This document shows, in pieces, positions 13,957 through 21,649 of a DNA stretch of 64,000 nt. Source of the DNA: a virus. Positions within the stretch are counted from its first letter, which is position 1; each line of letters begins with the position of its first letter. The translations under genes were made by a program, and so were the position numbers. The stretch is from positions 1 through 64,000 of the IMG/VR virus record IMGVR_UViG_3300043446_005051; one strand, given 5' to 3'. The notes below the pieces were generated by a model. It saw nothing but the letters and a program-made list of their open reading frames with translations, was not told the DNA's origin and ran no database searches.

Positions 13957-14016
13957 ATAATATCAGAAGTTCAGGTGAAAATCAAGTCTACTGTGCCAGT
14001 TCTACAGTTGGCACAG
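13957..14016 (-). promoter_or_regulatory. Promoter TTGATT-17-TATTAT and hairpin
   Basis: -10 at 13957-13962, -35 TTGATT at 13980-13985, with the GTGCCAACTGTAGAACTGGCAC hairpin (13994-14016) just upstream, terminating the previous operon. Confidence 0.6.
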
Positions 14017-14019
14017 TCA

Positions 14020-14463
14020 TTATTTAATTCGTTGAATCTTAGGCAAAGGTTCATTGCCCCATTTCATAGGAGGATCATAATTAACTGTCATCATTTCTGG
14101 CCATTTCCTTGGAGAATCTTCACTTTCAATAATACCATCTTCTACTGCACGTTCCCAAGATAGTTTATGTTCAAATGCTTTATGAATATCATAAAGCACT
14201 CCATTAGATTCTGGAAGACTTGGATGACCAATACCGAGAGAAGAGAACCCTCCATCAATACCGTCTAGCATATGCTTTGAAAGAATTGCACCAATCAGAT
14301 CCATATCATTATGGAATTGATTATAATCAATATCTTTACTCAGTGGAAGATTATCACGAATCTCTCTCCACTGACCGAGTTGCACTCTTTGAATCAAATT
14401 GGTTGCATCAATAATTGCTCTCATTTGATTTTCGGTGAGAGTCACTTGATAAGTTTTAGTCAT
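14020..14463 (-). CDS. Hypothetical protein, 147 aa (TYxVTLTExQ family)
   Basis: ATG at 14463 gives MTKTYQVTLTENQMRAIIDA. The same KTYxVTLTExQxR opening begins the 48-aa product at 25850-25996. The body is helical and charged. From memory, this opening is common in cyanophage and related phage hypothetical proteins. Confidence 0.75.
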   Translation of the reverse strand: MTKTYQVTLTENQMRAIIDATNLIQRVQLGQWREIRDNLPLSKDIDYNQFHNDMDLIGAILSKHMLDGIDGGFSSLGIGHPSLPESNGVLYDIHKAFEHKLSWERAVEDGIIESEDSPRKWPEMMTVNYDPPMKWGNEPLPKIQRIK

Positions 14464-14471
14464 TTCTTGTT

Positions 14472-14642
14472 TCACTTAGAGTTTTCTTTAATAGCTTTTA
14501 CAATAATTTCAATGCTTGATACAATCAAAAATGCTTGAAAGAAAGTAATTGGAAATGCAAGAGTAACAATCCAAGCACAAAATGAAATTACAATGAGAGC
14601 GCCAATCACTCTACCAAGAAGAAAAGCGTAATCAGTTTTCAT
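14472..14642 (-). CDS. Small membrane protein, 56 aa
   Basis: MKTDYAFLLGRVIGALIVIS starts the first of two hydrophobic segments; the second is about residues 30-48. First gene after the promoter at 14672-14677. Its stop lies 8 bp before the next ATG. Function unknown. Confidence 0.6.
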   Translation of the reverse strand: MKTDYAFLLGRVIGALIVISFCAWIVTLAFPITFFQAFLIVSSIEIIVKAIKENSK

Positions 14643-14671
14643 TTCAGAAGAAATCCTTTGTGGATGAAAGT

Positions 14672-14732
14672 ATCATAGCAGATGGCACACACTTCAGGGC
14701 GATGTAATGTGCCAGTTACACAACTGGCTCAT
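14672..14732 (-). promoter_or_regulatory. Hairpin and TGC-TATGAT promoter
   Basis: Hairpin GAGCCAGTT-GTGT-AACTGGCAC (14709-14731) ends the lipoprotein operon. Extended -10 TGC-TATGAT (14672-14677) drives the next one. Confidence 0.6.
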
Positions 14733-14983
14733 CTGAAATAACGAATAGTGTATCCTTTGAAGGGTGCAGAACAGACCACTCCTTTAATATGCTTTCCGTT
14801 TGAATTTAATGCTGTAAAGTTATAGCGAAACATATCATCTTCACTACAAGCAAAAAGATTTACTCCAGTAATCTCAACATCAGTATATCCTTGCTCTTCC
14901 AGAATTGAACGTGAAGAATCAGGAACTACAGAACAAGCAGATAGAAATAGAATACAAAAAAGAATTACAAATAGATTTTTCAT
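14729..14983 (-). CDS. Predicted lipoprotein, 84 aa
   Basis: MKNLFVILFCILFLSACSVV is a lipoprotein signal with lipobox LSAC (lipidated Cys17). The mature part is ~68 residues and beta-rich with two further cysteines. A periplasm- or envelope-facing phage lipoprotein could act in superinfection exclusion or lysis timing; the sequence does not decide. Confidence 0.8.
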   Translation of the reverse strand: MKNLFVILFCILFLSACSVVPDSSRSILEEQGYTDVEITGVNLFACSEDDMFRYNFTALNSNGKHIKGVVCSAPFKGYTIRYFR

Positions 14984-14990
14984 AGTTCAA

Positions 14991-15245
14991 TCATTCATTC
15001 CAAGGTGCTTTTTTAGTCAGTACATTTGCAATCAGTGGGTCATACTCACCTGGTTCATCTAAAAGTTCCATAAGAGAATCATAGTCTTCCAATGAGAGAT
15101 ACATCCGATAAGGCTCATTTGAGTCTGGATTTAAGTATGTAAAGAACTCCCAAGTATAAAAGTGATTATATGGCTCTTGAAGAAGAGTCCACCAGGCAAG
15201 AAAGTGATAATAGCACTGTTGCCATCCTTTTAAAACTTGTTTCAT
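14991..15245 (-). CDS. Hypothetical protein, 84 aa
   Basis: Aromatic N-terminus (Trp/Tyr/Phe) and an ending LSLEDYDSLMELLDEPGEYD...LTKKAPW. That ending resembles DUF1778-type antitoxin C-termini. Weak resemblance only, so I do not name it as an antitoxin. Confidence 0.65.
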   Translation of the reverse strand: MKQVLKGWQQCYYHFLAWWTLLQEPYNHFYTWEFFTYLNPDSNEPYRMYLSLEDYDSLMELLDEPGEYDPLIANVLTKKAPWNE

Positions 15246-15269
15246 TGTTTTATTTCTTATTCAGATTAT

Positions 15270-15458
15270 TTATTCATTTGAATTGTCAAACGTAAAGTAT
15301 TCGCAAATTTGGGCCATTACGCATTCTTCAATTGAATTGATAATATCTCCTTCTGGAGGATTTTCTTGATACTTAAATGCTCTATTATAGCCTCTACGAA
15401 CTCCTTGTTCGATTGCCATTTCCAGAATTACAAAAGTTTTTGGTTTCATAGTGTTCAA
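15270..15458 (-). CDS. Hypothetical protein, 62 aa
   Basis: MNTMKPKTFVILEMAIEQGV, then RRGYNRAFKY. Helical, with an acidic tail. From memory, the EQGVxRGYxRAFKH pattern is frequent in small phage proteins. Start overlaps the upstream stop by 4 bp. Confidence 0.7.
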   Translation of the reverse strand: MNTMKPKTFVILEMAIEQGVRRGYNRAFKYQENPPEGDIINSIEECVMAQICEYFTFDNSNE

Positions 15459-15910
15459 CCTTGAGGTACAAAATAGATTCTATCCATCAGAAGAAATCGA
15501 ATTTCATCCTTAAGGATTCCATCCATTTCTCCCATTTGTTGGGAAATAAACTCTGAAAACATATTCATCATAAACTCTGCATATTTTTCAGACTCTTGAA
15601 TATATTTTACTGCTTCAGGTGTAAGCACATCTGCAAGTTTCCTGACAGTTGATTCAGATAGTTTTGTCATAGTTTTTTGTGGTCGTTTGAGTTGAATGTC
15701 TACGATATCTCTAATATGAGAACCTTGTGTATAATATCTACCATCATTGGAATAATACCAATGACCCGTTACTCCTACAAACTCGATACTATAAGAATAA
15801 AAATTACTTAGAAGGAATGAGTAACCTTGAACAATTCCATGGCGTATACTTTTATCTCTCAGAGTAACAATAACTTCTTTATCAACAAATTGTGAGAGGT
15901 CAATAGTCAT
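15455..15910 (-). CDS. Hypothetical protein, 151 aa, Sm-like N-terminus
   Basis: The first ~70 residues (VDKEVIVTLRDKSIRHGIVQ) are beta-rich and resemble short cyanobacterial proteins that pair such strands with a YDIVDI-type end. The second half is helical. Function unknown. Overlaps both neighbours by 4 bp. Confidence 0.7.
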   Translation of the reverse strand: MTIDLSQFVDKEVIVTLRDKSIRHGIVQGYSFLLSNFYSYSIEFVGVTGHWYYSNDGRYYTQGSHIRDIVDIQLKRPQKTMTKLSESTVRKLADVLTPEAVKYIQESEKYAEFMMNMFSEFISQQMGEMDGILKDEIRFLLMDRIYFVPQG

Positions 15911-16134
15911 TTCAGTACATCACTACGAATAAGTTCGTCAACCCAACGGTCAGAAACCCAATCAATACAGAAATTCAGAAGTTTGTCGTCATAGTATGGA
16001 TCAAGATCAGCGGGAATTGTGTGGTAAAGTTCTTGATTCACACGACAGAGTTCGTTCATGAAATACTGACCCAAACGAAGTTCAGGTGGTTTCTCGGAAC
16101 GATAGAAGTTTAGAAGGAAGGTATCAAAGTTCAT
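15907..16134 (-). CDS. Hypothetical protein, 75 aa
   Basis: Acidic/aromatic small protein beginning MNFDTFLLNFYRSEKPPELR. Small proteins of this outline (FRxAxxPxLRxGQxxMNxL) are common in phages, from memory. Head of the operon that continues to 14729. Confidence 0.7.
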   Translation of the reverse strand: MNFDTFLLNFYRSEKPPELRLGQYFMNELCRVNQELYHTIPADLDPYYDDKLLNFCIDWVSDRWVDELIRSDVLK

Positions 16135-16188
16135 AAGGGAAGTTTGAACTGAAGTCAGTATAGGGCATGAAGTGGGTGCTGTGGGGCG

Positions 16189-16548
16189 TCAGTGTGCCAG
16201 TTCGTCAACTGGTTGGTTGAGTAGATTTACAATGTCAGAAAGAGTCATTTTAGAAAGAATGCGCTTCTTTACTTCATCTGACATTTCATCAATTAGTTTT
16301 TCTTTCTTTTCTTCACTGGTCATCGCAAGAATCTGGTCACAAGTCATAACTCCATCACCACCATAAGGAATAGTACCTGACCATTCTGAGGTTATATTTT
16401 CAATTTCATCTACAACTTCAATTTCTGGCTCCTCACGATACACGATTTCACCTACCAAATCTCGTGCCTTGAAATAAGCATCATCATAATTATCTGCAAC
16501 TACAAGTGCATTGTAGTGTACTAAAACATCAAAAAGTTTGTAAGTCAT
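16189..16548 (-). CDS. Hypothetical protein, 119 aa (IPYG family)
   Basis: N-terminal YKLFDVLVHYNALVVADNYD and a central WSGTIPYGGDG resemble the 112-aa product at 18482-18820 (YYDVMVVAEEYGE... AIPYGDADG). A helical, acidic C-terminus follows. Paralogous pair, function unknown. Confidence 0.75.
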   Translation of the reverse strand: MTYKLFDVLVHYNALVVADNYDDAYFKARDLVGEIVYREEPEIEVVDEIENITSEWSGTIPYGGDGVMTCDQILAMTSEEKKEKLIDEMSDEVKKRILSKMTLSDIVNLLNQPVDELAH

Positions 16549-16763
16549 TGAGTTACATCACAATTTAGAAAATAATGAAATCTTGCTTCATTAGGTGGAG
16601 CATAGCGAACTACGTCACAATTATTATATCTGTCTACAACTTTATAAAGTTCTTTTGTTTCTTTAAGTTCTGTTGATGTTGATGTAAGTAGTGTATGAAT
16701 AAACAAGATATTCATTGCAATTATAGCAACACTACAACCTACTGTAATAAGTAATTTGCTCAT
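16545..16763 (-). CDS. Small membrane-anchored protein, 72 aa
   Basis: MSKLLITVGCSVAIIAMNIL forms one N-terminal hydrophobic segment, with a ~45-residue polar tail containing three cysteines. Probably exported or anchored with the tail outside. Shares stop/start overlaps with both neighbours. Confidence 0.7.
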   Translation of the reverse strand: MSKLLITVGCSVAIIAMNILFIHTLLTSTSTELKETKELYKVVDRYNNCDVVRYAPPNEARFHYFLNCDVTQ

Positions 16764-17071
16764 TAGTCTTGCCCCGTATCTGGATATTCTGGAGTGATTG
16801 ATGTAATTATGTAGTCTTCAGATTGAATCATTTCATATGCCTTAGCAATCGCATTGTGCATTGTTTTACAATACTTACGACGATAAGATAAATCACCCTT
16901 CTTATGATAATTGATACAATACTGAGTGTTTGTATCATACCATTCCATTCGCTCTTCATCCCAACTTTTATTTTTTAGAAGCTCATCTAAATTGATTGTT
17001 GGTTGATTGTTTTCTTCTTCCCAAAAATCATCATATACTTCACCTGGACATTGCGAAAAGTTTTTAGTCAT
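16763..17071 (-). CDS. Hypothetical protein, 102 aa
   Basis: ATG at 17071 (MTKNFSQCPGEVYDDFWEEE); an earlier ATG (17083) would overlap the upstream gene by 11 bp. Tyr/Asp-rich acidic protein with a basic middle. No family recognised. Confidence 0.65.
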   Translation of the reverse strand: MTKNFSQCPGEVYDDFWEEENNQPTINLDELLKNKSWDEERMEWYDTNTQYCINYHKKGDLSYRRKYCKTMHNAIAKAYEMIQSEDYIITSITPEYPDTGQD

Positions 17072-17072
17072 T

Positions 17073-17690
17073 TCACTTTCCATTGAATTTTTTCATAAGA
17101 ATGTCCCTATAAGAGTTATATCCCGAATTCCAGGAAACATACCAATCATCACAAGCAGATGGTTCATTTGTTTCATCAGGTAAAAACTCTATAATTCGTT
17201 TCACCAAACTCTCAATAGATGCCTCCATATTCAAGTCACTGTGGGCGGTGAAAACATCATCCCACCAGTCAGCAACACATTCATAAAGACTAGTTGGTTT
17301 CTTTGAATTGAGATACTGTTTGTAACGATTGGTTTCTCCTTTTTCGTCAGTAATCTTATAAGTCCATTCCTTCTCTTGAAGTTCCTTTACTTCTTCTTTT
17401 AGCTCTTCAACCTTCACCTCATTCGTTGCAGCAATATAACCCCTCTTAAAAGATACCCAGCAACTGAAATCATTATTAGATTTTAGTTCATCTGGGTAAA
17501 CACCATAATTATCTTTGAACGCAACTTCCACTGGTGATTTTTGCTGCTCAAGTTCTTCAAGTTTTGCTTGAAGTTCTTCAATTTGTTTTTGAATTTCTTT
17601 TTTTTGAATTTTGGTGTGTTCTGAATAATTGCAATTAGTCATTTGATTTTTATGCGAGTTGCGGTAATTCAATACTCTTTCGTGATTCAT
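17073..17690 (-). CDS. Coiled-coil protein, about 205 aa
   Basis: Two long coiled-coil stretches (IQKKEIQKQIEELQAKLEEL around residues 28-50, and KVEELKEEVKELQEKEW). I start it at ATG 17690, one base below the preceding stop; MTNCNYSEHT at 17642 is an alternative. The remainder is acidic and Trp-containing. No family recognised. Confidence 0.65.
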   Translation of the reverse strand: MNHERVLNYRNSHKNQMTNCNYSEHTKIQKKEIQKQIEELQAKLEELEQQKSPVEVAFKDNYGVYPDELKSNNDFSCWVSFKRGYIAATNEVKVEELKEEVKELQEKEWTYKITDEKGETNRYKQYLNSKKPTSLYECVADWWDDVFTAHSDLNMEASIESLVKRIIEFLPDETNEPSACDDWYVSWNSGYNSYRDILMKKFNGK

Positions 17691-17691
17691 T

Positions 17692-17829
17692 TTACAGTAC
17701 ATTAGACAAACCTACAGCAATTGTGACACCAAGAATGATTGTGCCCATTGCAAGAGACAGTTGCCTATCGTTCATTCCTTTAGCAATGAAGATAAAAGAT
17801 ACAACTAGGCCAAGTTGAACATTAGTCAT
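17692..17829 (-). CDS. Small membrane protein, 45 aa
   Basis: Two hydrophobic stretches flank KGMNDRQ, giving a short helical hairpin. It is coupled to the coiled-coil gene by a one-base gap. Function unknown. Confidence 0.6.
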   Translation of the reverse strand: MTNVQLGLVVSFIFIAKGMNDRQLSLAMGTIILGVTIAVGLSNVL

Positions 17830-17831
17830 TT

Positions 17832-18014
17832 TCACTTCTCAGAATACTTGTTGTACTTATAAGTGTCCAGAACTTCTCCAGTGTGTTTGTTGTAAAGATA
17901 CGCCCAAGTTGTTGGAAGAGACTCACAAAGTCCAAGAAACTTAGAAGCATCTGAAATGCGAATCACAGTTGGAATGTCCTGTGATTTATGATAGAAAACA
18001 GCGACTAGGTTCAT
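17832..18014 (-). CDS. Hypothetical protein, 60 aa
   Basis: ATG at 18014 (MNLVAVFYHKSQDIPTVIRI). Mixed alpha/beta small protein with Lys/Tyr-rich end. Lies 1-2 bp from both neighbours. Confidence 0.65.
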   Translation of the reverse strand: MNLVAVFYHKSQDIPTVIRISDASKFLGLCESLPTTWAYLYNKHTGEVLDTYKYNKYSEK

Positions 18015-18015
18015 T

Positions 18016-18237
18016 TCAGTTCTTCTTAAAGAGTTTGTAAATGGTATCAGCAACAGCGAGTGCCTCTTCTTTATTCATACAAATATGAAGTACTCGCTTT
18101 TCACCAACATCTGTTCTTACCTCCCAATAAGAAATAGTACAACCATCACATCCAACATCAAGGTGTGTATCTTCTACGGTGTACCAAAAATCTTCTTGTT
18201 CTTGAATGCGAACTTGATTGGTGATTTCAATAGTCAT
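18016..18237 (-). CDS. Hypothetical protein, 73 aa
   Basis: Beta-rich small protein (VRIQEQEDFWYTVEDTHLDV, then ISYWEVRTDVGEKRVLHICM) ending in a helix (EEALAVADTIYKLFKKN). From memory, similar helix-ended small proteins occur in cyanophages. Function unknown. Confidence 0.7.
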   Translation of the reverse strand: MTIEITNQVRIQEQEDFWYTVEDTHLDVGCDGCTISYWEVRTDVGEKRVLHICMNKEEALAVADTIYKLFKKN

Positions 18238-18238
18238 T

Positions 18239-18412
18239 TCAGTTCTGGTGATTTTTCAGGAAGGTTTTGATACAATTCATAACATCTTCAAGAGTAGGAG
18301 CACTACCATCATAATAGTAATCCATATTCATTACATCAGTCACTTTGAGAGTGAAATGGTAAGTTCCATCAGAAGAATACTGATGAATATTGATGTGGGT
18401 TTCGTAGTCCAT
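18239..18412 (-). CDS. Hypothetical protein, 57 aa
   Basis: MDYETHINIHQYSSDGTYHF. Small beta-rich protein with a C-terminal helix. First gene after the promoter at 18435-18440, leading a run of close-set genes to about 16189. Confidence 0.65.
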   Translation of the reverse strand: MDYETHINIHQYSSDGTYHFTLKVTDVMNMDYYYDGSAPTLEDVMNCIKTFLKNHQN

Positions 18413-18434
18413 TCGTTTGGTTGCTTATGAGAAT

Positions 18435-18480
18435 ATCATAGCACAACACACCGCCAGTTCAAGCGGTGCTGTGCCAGTTA
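18435..18480 (-). promoter_or_regulatory. TGC-TATGAT promoter
   Basis: TTGAAC, 16-bp spacer ending TGTGC, then TATGAT (-10 at 18435-18440). The remnant GCCAGTT...AACTGGC inverted repeat lies within the spacer and -35 region. Confidence 0.6.
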
Positions 18481-18481
18481 T

Positions 18482-18820
18482 TCAATTGGTTTCATTACAA
18501 AGTTGAGAAGTAAGAACATCCCACTCTTCTGGGGTGAGCATATTCTTAACTTTCTCCACTACTTCTTTCCGTTCCTTCTCCGCTTTACGGGTGTAATACT
18601 GACAAGGGTTTCCATCGGCATCACCATAAGGAATGGCATCGTACCAGGGATGGTCTTTGTTTACAGAATAGACAGAACCGTTGTATACAATCTTTGGATT
18701 TACATTTTCACAGATATTGCAAAGATTTTCTTGTGCAATGTTAATTGGAAATTCACCATATTCTTCAGCAACCACCATCACATCATAATAAATGCTAACA
18801 GAATGAAGTCGTTTGGTCAT
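18482..18820 (-). CDS. Hypothetical protein, 112 aa (IPYG family)
   Basis: ATG at 18820 (MTKRLHSVSIYYDVMVVAEE). It shares the VVAxxY...IPYG layout with the 119-aa product at 16189-16548. Contains NICENV and a charged helical C-terminus. Confidence 0.7.
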   Translation of the reverse strand: MTKRLHSVSIYYDVMVVAEEYGEFPINIAQENLCNICENVNPKIVYNGSVYSVNKDHPWYDAIPYGDADGNPCQYYTRKAEKERKEVVEKVKNMLTPEEWDVLTSQLCNETN

Positions 18821-18845
18821 TGAGAGTTTCTTTGAGTTCAGTAGT

Positions 18846-18890
18846 ATCATAGCACAAAGGCACACTCATCACAAGGAGCAGTGTGCCAGT
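18846..18890 (-). promoter_or_regulatory. TTGTGA-17-TATGAT promoter
   Basis: -10 TATGAT at 18846-18851 in the extended form TGC-TATGAT, with TTGTGA 17 bp upstream. The same arrangement recurs at 22529-22534. Confidence 0.6.
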
Positions 18891-18903
18891 TCTTCAAGTG
18901 TCT

Positions 18904-19275
18904 TCACACATAATGAATTACAGGAAATAGCTTATCCAAATAATTCATAAATGCTATTTGAATTGCGCTTTTGATATCAACAGTTACTTGTTTCTCTGGG
19001 GGCATACCCTGATGATATTTGTAGAATTGTTTTTGCTTATTGTAATAATCCTCCCATAAAACTCTAAAATTCTGCAAATCTTCTTTATTGACTGAAATCT
19101 TAAACTCCAGAGTTGGAATAAGAGTGTTTGGATTTACAGTAGAACTGTCTTCAATCTGAATTGATTGATGTAGATTAAAATTTGGTTCTGGAATTACTTT
19201 GCTGCTAATATGAGACCGAAGATCTTTATCAAGTTGAAGAAGTTCTTCGTCTGTAAGTTGTGTAAGGTCAATCAT
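18904..19275 (-). CDS. Hypothetical protein, 123 aa
   Basis: MIDLTQLTDEELLQLDKDLR, a common helical opening, then a Pro/Asn-rich middle and a second alpha/beta segment. No family recognised. Start overlaps the 47-aa gene by 8 bp. Confidence 0.7.
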   Translation of the reverse strand: MIDLTQLTDEELLQLDKDLRSHISSKVIPEPNFNLHQSIQIEDSSTVNPNTLIPTLEFKISVNKEDLQNFRVLWEDYYNKQKQFYKYHQGMPPEKQVTVDIKSAIQIAFMNYLDKLFPVIHYV

Positions 19276-19411
19276 TTTTAATCTCCTCTATTTTAATTGT
19301 ATCAAATGAATAATCTCTTAGTGCCTCATAAACAATCTCTTCGTAAGTCTGATTACAGAATTTAATGTCTGCTTCGTCATCATATTCAACTTCAATAAGA
19401 AATTTAGGCAT
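19268..19411 (-). CDS. Hypothetical acidic protein, 47 aa
   Basis: MPKFLIEVEYDDEADIKFCN. Compact beta-alpha protein, overlapping both neighbours by 8 bp, which supports real, coupled translation. Confidence 0.6.
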   Translation of the reverse strand: MPKFLIEVEYDDEADIKFCNQTYEEIVYEALRDYSFDTIKIEEIKND

Positions 19412-19715
19412 TTTCAAACTCCTTTTTGAGACGCTCATATTCTTGGCGTCGTTTTTCTTTTGCTTTGACTTTCCGTTCTTTCTCCTTCTCCAACTCTTTC
19501 ATCCGTTTATTATATTCTTTATCTGTTTCTGGGCGGTGCTTGTAAAGATAAAAAGCAGTGTAATCTTCGTAAGGTTCGCAATCACTTTCAATACCTTCCC
19601 ATCCATCGTCTTCTAATTTTTTCAAAGATGCTATGATGTCCTTAAGAGAACCTTCAAAGTCCCCCCAATACCTTTCAGTTACTTTGACTTGAATTCGGTT
19701 TGGTTGTTTAGTCAT
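19404..19715 (-). CDS. Coiled-coil-tailed protein, 103 aa
   Basis: First ~60 residues beta-alpha (VTERYWGDFEGSLKDIIASL). The last ~40 are a highly charged single helix (KELEKEKERKVKAKEKRRQE). Soluble; no family recognised. Confidence 0.7.
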   Translation of the reverse strand: MTKQPNRIQVKVTERYWGDFEGSLKDIIASLKKLEDDGWEGIESDCEPYEDYTAFYLYKHRPETDKEYNKRMKELEKEKERKVKAKEKRRQEYERLKKEFENA

Positions 19716-19738
19716 CAGTCCTTTGTGTGTATGGGGTC

Positions 19739-19795
19739 ATTATAGTATCAGGCGCACTGAGACTCAAGAGACGATGTGCCAGTTGTTCAAGTGAC
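19739..19795 (-). promoter_or_regulatory. Promoter and degenerate hairpin
   Basis: -10 TATAAT at 19739-19744 (no TGn extension), with a degenerate GTGCCA hairpin (GTCACTTGAACAACTGGCAC) at 19775-19795. Confidence 0.5.
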
Positions 19796-19800
19796 TTTAG

Positions 19801-20043
19801 TCATTCAAACACCTCATCAATTTCATCAATAGTCATAATATAAGGATATTCACATCCTGTATAAGAGTACATTTTATTCTGCATTTCATACCAACTTTTA
19901 TTCAAAATCCACCAAAAAGTCACACAATATCCATCAGCATAACAAAATCCTTCATCCAGAACCTCATTCGCCCAGATATTGGTTTCCACTGGAATGCGCA
20001 TCCAGATAGTCCAGTAGTCAAAGATTAGTTTGGTGAGTTTCAT
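19801..20043 (-). CDS. Hypothetical aromatic-rich protein, 80 aa
   Basis: High Trp/Tyr/Phe content, including CVTFWWILNKSWYEMQN. The WF(W/Y)xALN-type motif is loosely like those in 21646-21822, 21815-22003 and 26798-27037. Function unknown. Confidence 0.65.
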   Translation of the reverse strand: MKLTKLIFDYWTIWMRIPVETNIWANEVLDEGFCYADGYCVTFWWILNKSWYEMQNKMYSYTGCEYPYIMTIDEIDEVFE

Positions 20044-20267
20044 TTCATAATCTCCTTGTATTTCAAAGCAAAGTGTCTATAAGCGTACATAGCAACTTTT
20101 GGCATCAACTCAAAATAATAATACTTGTCGCAATACTCTCTTGTTTTCTCCCTCAAGAATTGTGCTTCATATTCATCGTGACCGTTCCTCTCATAATCCT
20201 CAATAATTTTCCAGAGGTCTTCTTCTGTTTGTGCCCTGATAAACTCGTCAATTGTTAGGTATTTCAT
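20040..20267 (-). CDS. Hypothetical protein, 75 aa
   Basis: Helical, strongly charged small protein. Four-base overlaps (ATGA) at both ends place it in a three-gene coupled unit. No family recognised. Confidence 0.65.
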   Translation of the reverse strand: MKYLTIDEFIRAQTEEDLWKIIEDYERNGHDEYEAQFLREKTREYCDKYYYFELMPKVAMYAYRHFALKYKEIMK

Positions 20268-20482
20268 TTTTCAGTCCCAATAAGATTACAAAATTCCTGA
20301 ACTGACATATCAGCAAGAGTTCCAAGAGGAATCATTTCCTCTCTTGACCTGACACATCCATAATCAAATCCATCCTTATATACATCCTTCATCAGTCCAT
20401 AAAGTTTAGAAAAATCAGAGGATGAAAGATTAAGTAATTCTCGCAGTTCTTTGAGTTTGTTATGAGTGTTGTCAGAAAACAT
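20264..20482 (-). CDS. Hypothetical protein, 72 aa
   Basis: ATG at 20482 (MFSDNTHNKLKELRELLNLS), just below the promoter at 20507-20512, which excludes the longer upstream frame. Helical. No family recognised. Confidence 0.65.
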   Translation of the reverse strand: MFSDNTHNKLKELRELLNLSSSDFSKLYGLMKDVYKDGFDYGCVRSREEMIPLGTLADMSVQEFCNLIGTEK

Positions 20483-20506
20483 TAGATTTTCTTTGTTTAT
20501 GAGCGC

Positions 20507-20560
20507 ATCATAGCACAAAGGAGCACTGTGTTTCAAGTACCCTTGTGACGGTCTGGGAGG
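20507..20560 (-). promoter_or_regulatory. TTGAAA-18-TATGAT promoter
   Basis: -10 TGC-TATGAT at 20507-20512 with TTGAAA upstream. Drives the three-gene unit 20482 to 19801. Confidence 0.55.
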
Positions 20561-20574
20561 TGTCCTTATGTCAG

Positions 20575-21000
20575 TCAATAACGTTCAATACAAATGAATT
20601 GATTAAGTTTCCAAGACTCATAGTACCACTTATGCTTAGGAGTATGATTGCGATAACACCATACCTTCTCAATCTCAATTACATCTTCATAAGACAAATG
20701 CAGACGATTCACATAACTTCTCATTCTTTTTGCAGAATGAAAGTATTTGACCTTTCTACAATTAGACTCCCACCAAATGACTTCATAGGTTAACCTGCGT
20801 TTGATTTTCTTATGTGATTTTTTAGTGAGATGTTTATAAACCTTTGGATGAAGTATGACCATATTCATTTGTTCGTTGTGATATTCTTTGATTTGTTCTA
20901 TAAGGTCATCCCTGACGAGTTGTTCTATTTCACCTGCAGCAAGTTGCTCTATGCTTCGGTTGTTTCGGTTTTTGAGTTCTTCTGGGAGTTGATTAGTCAT
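20575..21000 (-). CDS. Hypothetical basic protein, 141 aa
   Basis: ATG at 21000 (MTNQLPEELKNRNNRSIEQL). The first half is helical and acidic. The second half is basic and Trp/Tyr-rich (KKSHKKIKRRLTYEVIWWES). It could bind nucleic acid; no family recognised. Confidence 0.65.
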   Translation of the reverse strand: MTNQLPEELKNRNNRSIEQLAAGEIEQLVRDDLIEQIKEYHNEQMNMVILHPKVYKHLTKKSHKKIKRRLTYEVIWWESNCRKVKYFHSAKRMRSYVNRLHLSYEDVIEIEKVWCYRNHTPKHKWYYESWKLNQFICIERY

Positions 21001-21205
21001 AATTATCCCACTCATAATCAAACGCAATTCTTCTATGTTTTGTGTCAGTCACGGCAATCACTTTACCCACACTGTATGGGTTTCTTTTACATTCTTCCCA
21101 GTGCTTTCTTGCTGTTTCTTTGTCAGTTGTGCGACCACAGTAGTTTCCATCACCCATAACATCAGCAGTTGTTCCAGCATACAATAGATACCAAGTTTCA
21201 TTCAT
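20993..21205 (-). CDS. Hypothetical protein, 70 aa
   Basis: ATG at 21205 (MNETWYLLYAGTTADVMGDG). Beta-alpha small protein with TDKETARKHWEECKRNPYSV, a type common in cyanophages as far as I recall. Overlaps the next gene by 8 bp. Confidence 0.7.
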   Translation of the reverse strand: MNETWYLLYAGTTADVMGDGNYCGRTTDKETARKHWEECKRNPYSVGKVIAVTDTKHRRIAFDYEWDNYD

Positions 21206-21473
21206 AACCAGTCTCCTCACCACTCAAAGTCCCCCAGAAGTCCCAGTCTTCACCATTCATATGCCCTTTCCAGTTTCTGAAGTTATTGAAACAATACTTA
21301 AATCCCCACTTGAGATTCCAAAGAAATCGTTGAATTGGAGTGTGATTCTTGTAGTTATCAAGGAACTCATAGACTTCTGTATGAACGATAGTATGATTCC
21401 CACTCCTCCACGCTTCCATTGATAATCTACGCAGATATTCGCCGAATTCCTTTTCATTTGCTGGGTCAGTCAT
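21198..21473 (-). CDS. Hypothetical protein, 91 aa
   Basis: Helical, aromatic-rich (FLWNLKWGFKYCFNNFRNWK). Eight-base overlap with the next gene and four-base overlap with the upstream one. No family recognised. Confidence 0.65.
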   Translation of the reverse strand: MTDPANEKEFGEYLRRLSMEAWRSGNHTIVHTEVYEFLDNYKNHTPIQRFLWNLKWGFKYCFNNFRNWKGHMNGEDWDFWGTLSGEETGYE

Positions 21474-21649
21474 ACATCAATCTCCAAAGGTTCAGTGGGC
21501 GTTGAACTAAAAGTCTCTGCGAATTCTTTCCATTTCTTATTTAAGGATTCTTTCACAATAAGACTATAACTATCTCCAGACCATCTAGTTTCATACCTAA
21601 TCTCCCCCATAATTAGTTCTCTTAACATTTGAATTTGTTCTTTTTTCAT
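21470..21649 (-). CDS. Hypothetical protein, 59 aa
   Basis: ATG at 21649 overlaps the upstream stop as ATGA; an ATG two codons earlier (21655) is also possible. Helical, basic start MKKEQIQMLRELIMGEIRYE. No family recognised. Confidence 0.6.
   Translation of the reverse strand: MKKEQIQMLRELIMGEIRYETRWSGDSYSLIVKESLNKKWKEFAETFSSTPTEPLEIDV

Noticed and set aside
14991-15245. DUF1778-type antitoxin
   Set aside because: Only the final KAPW-like ending matches, with no ribbon-helix-helix start or toxin nearby.
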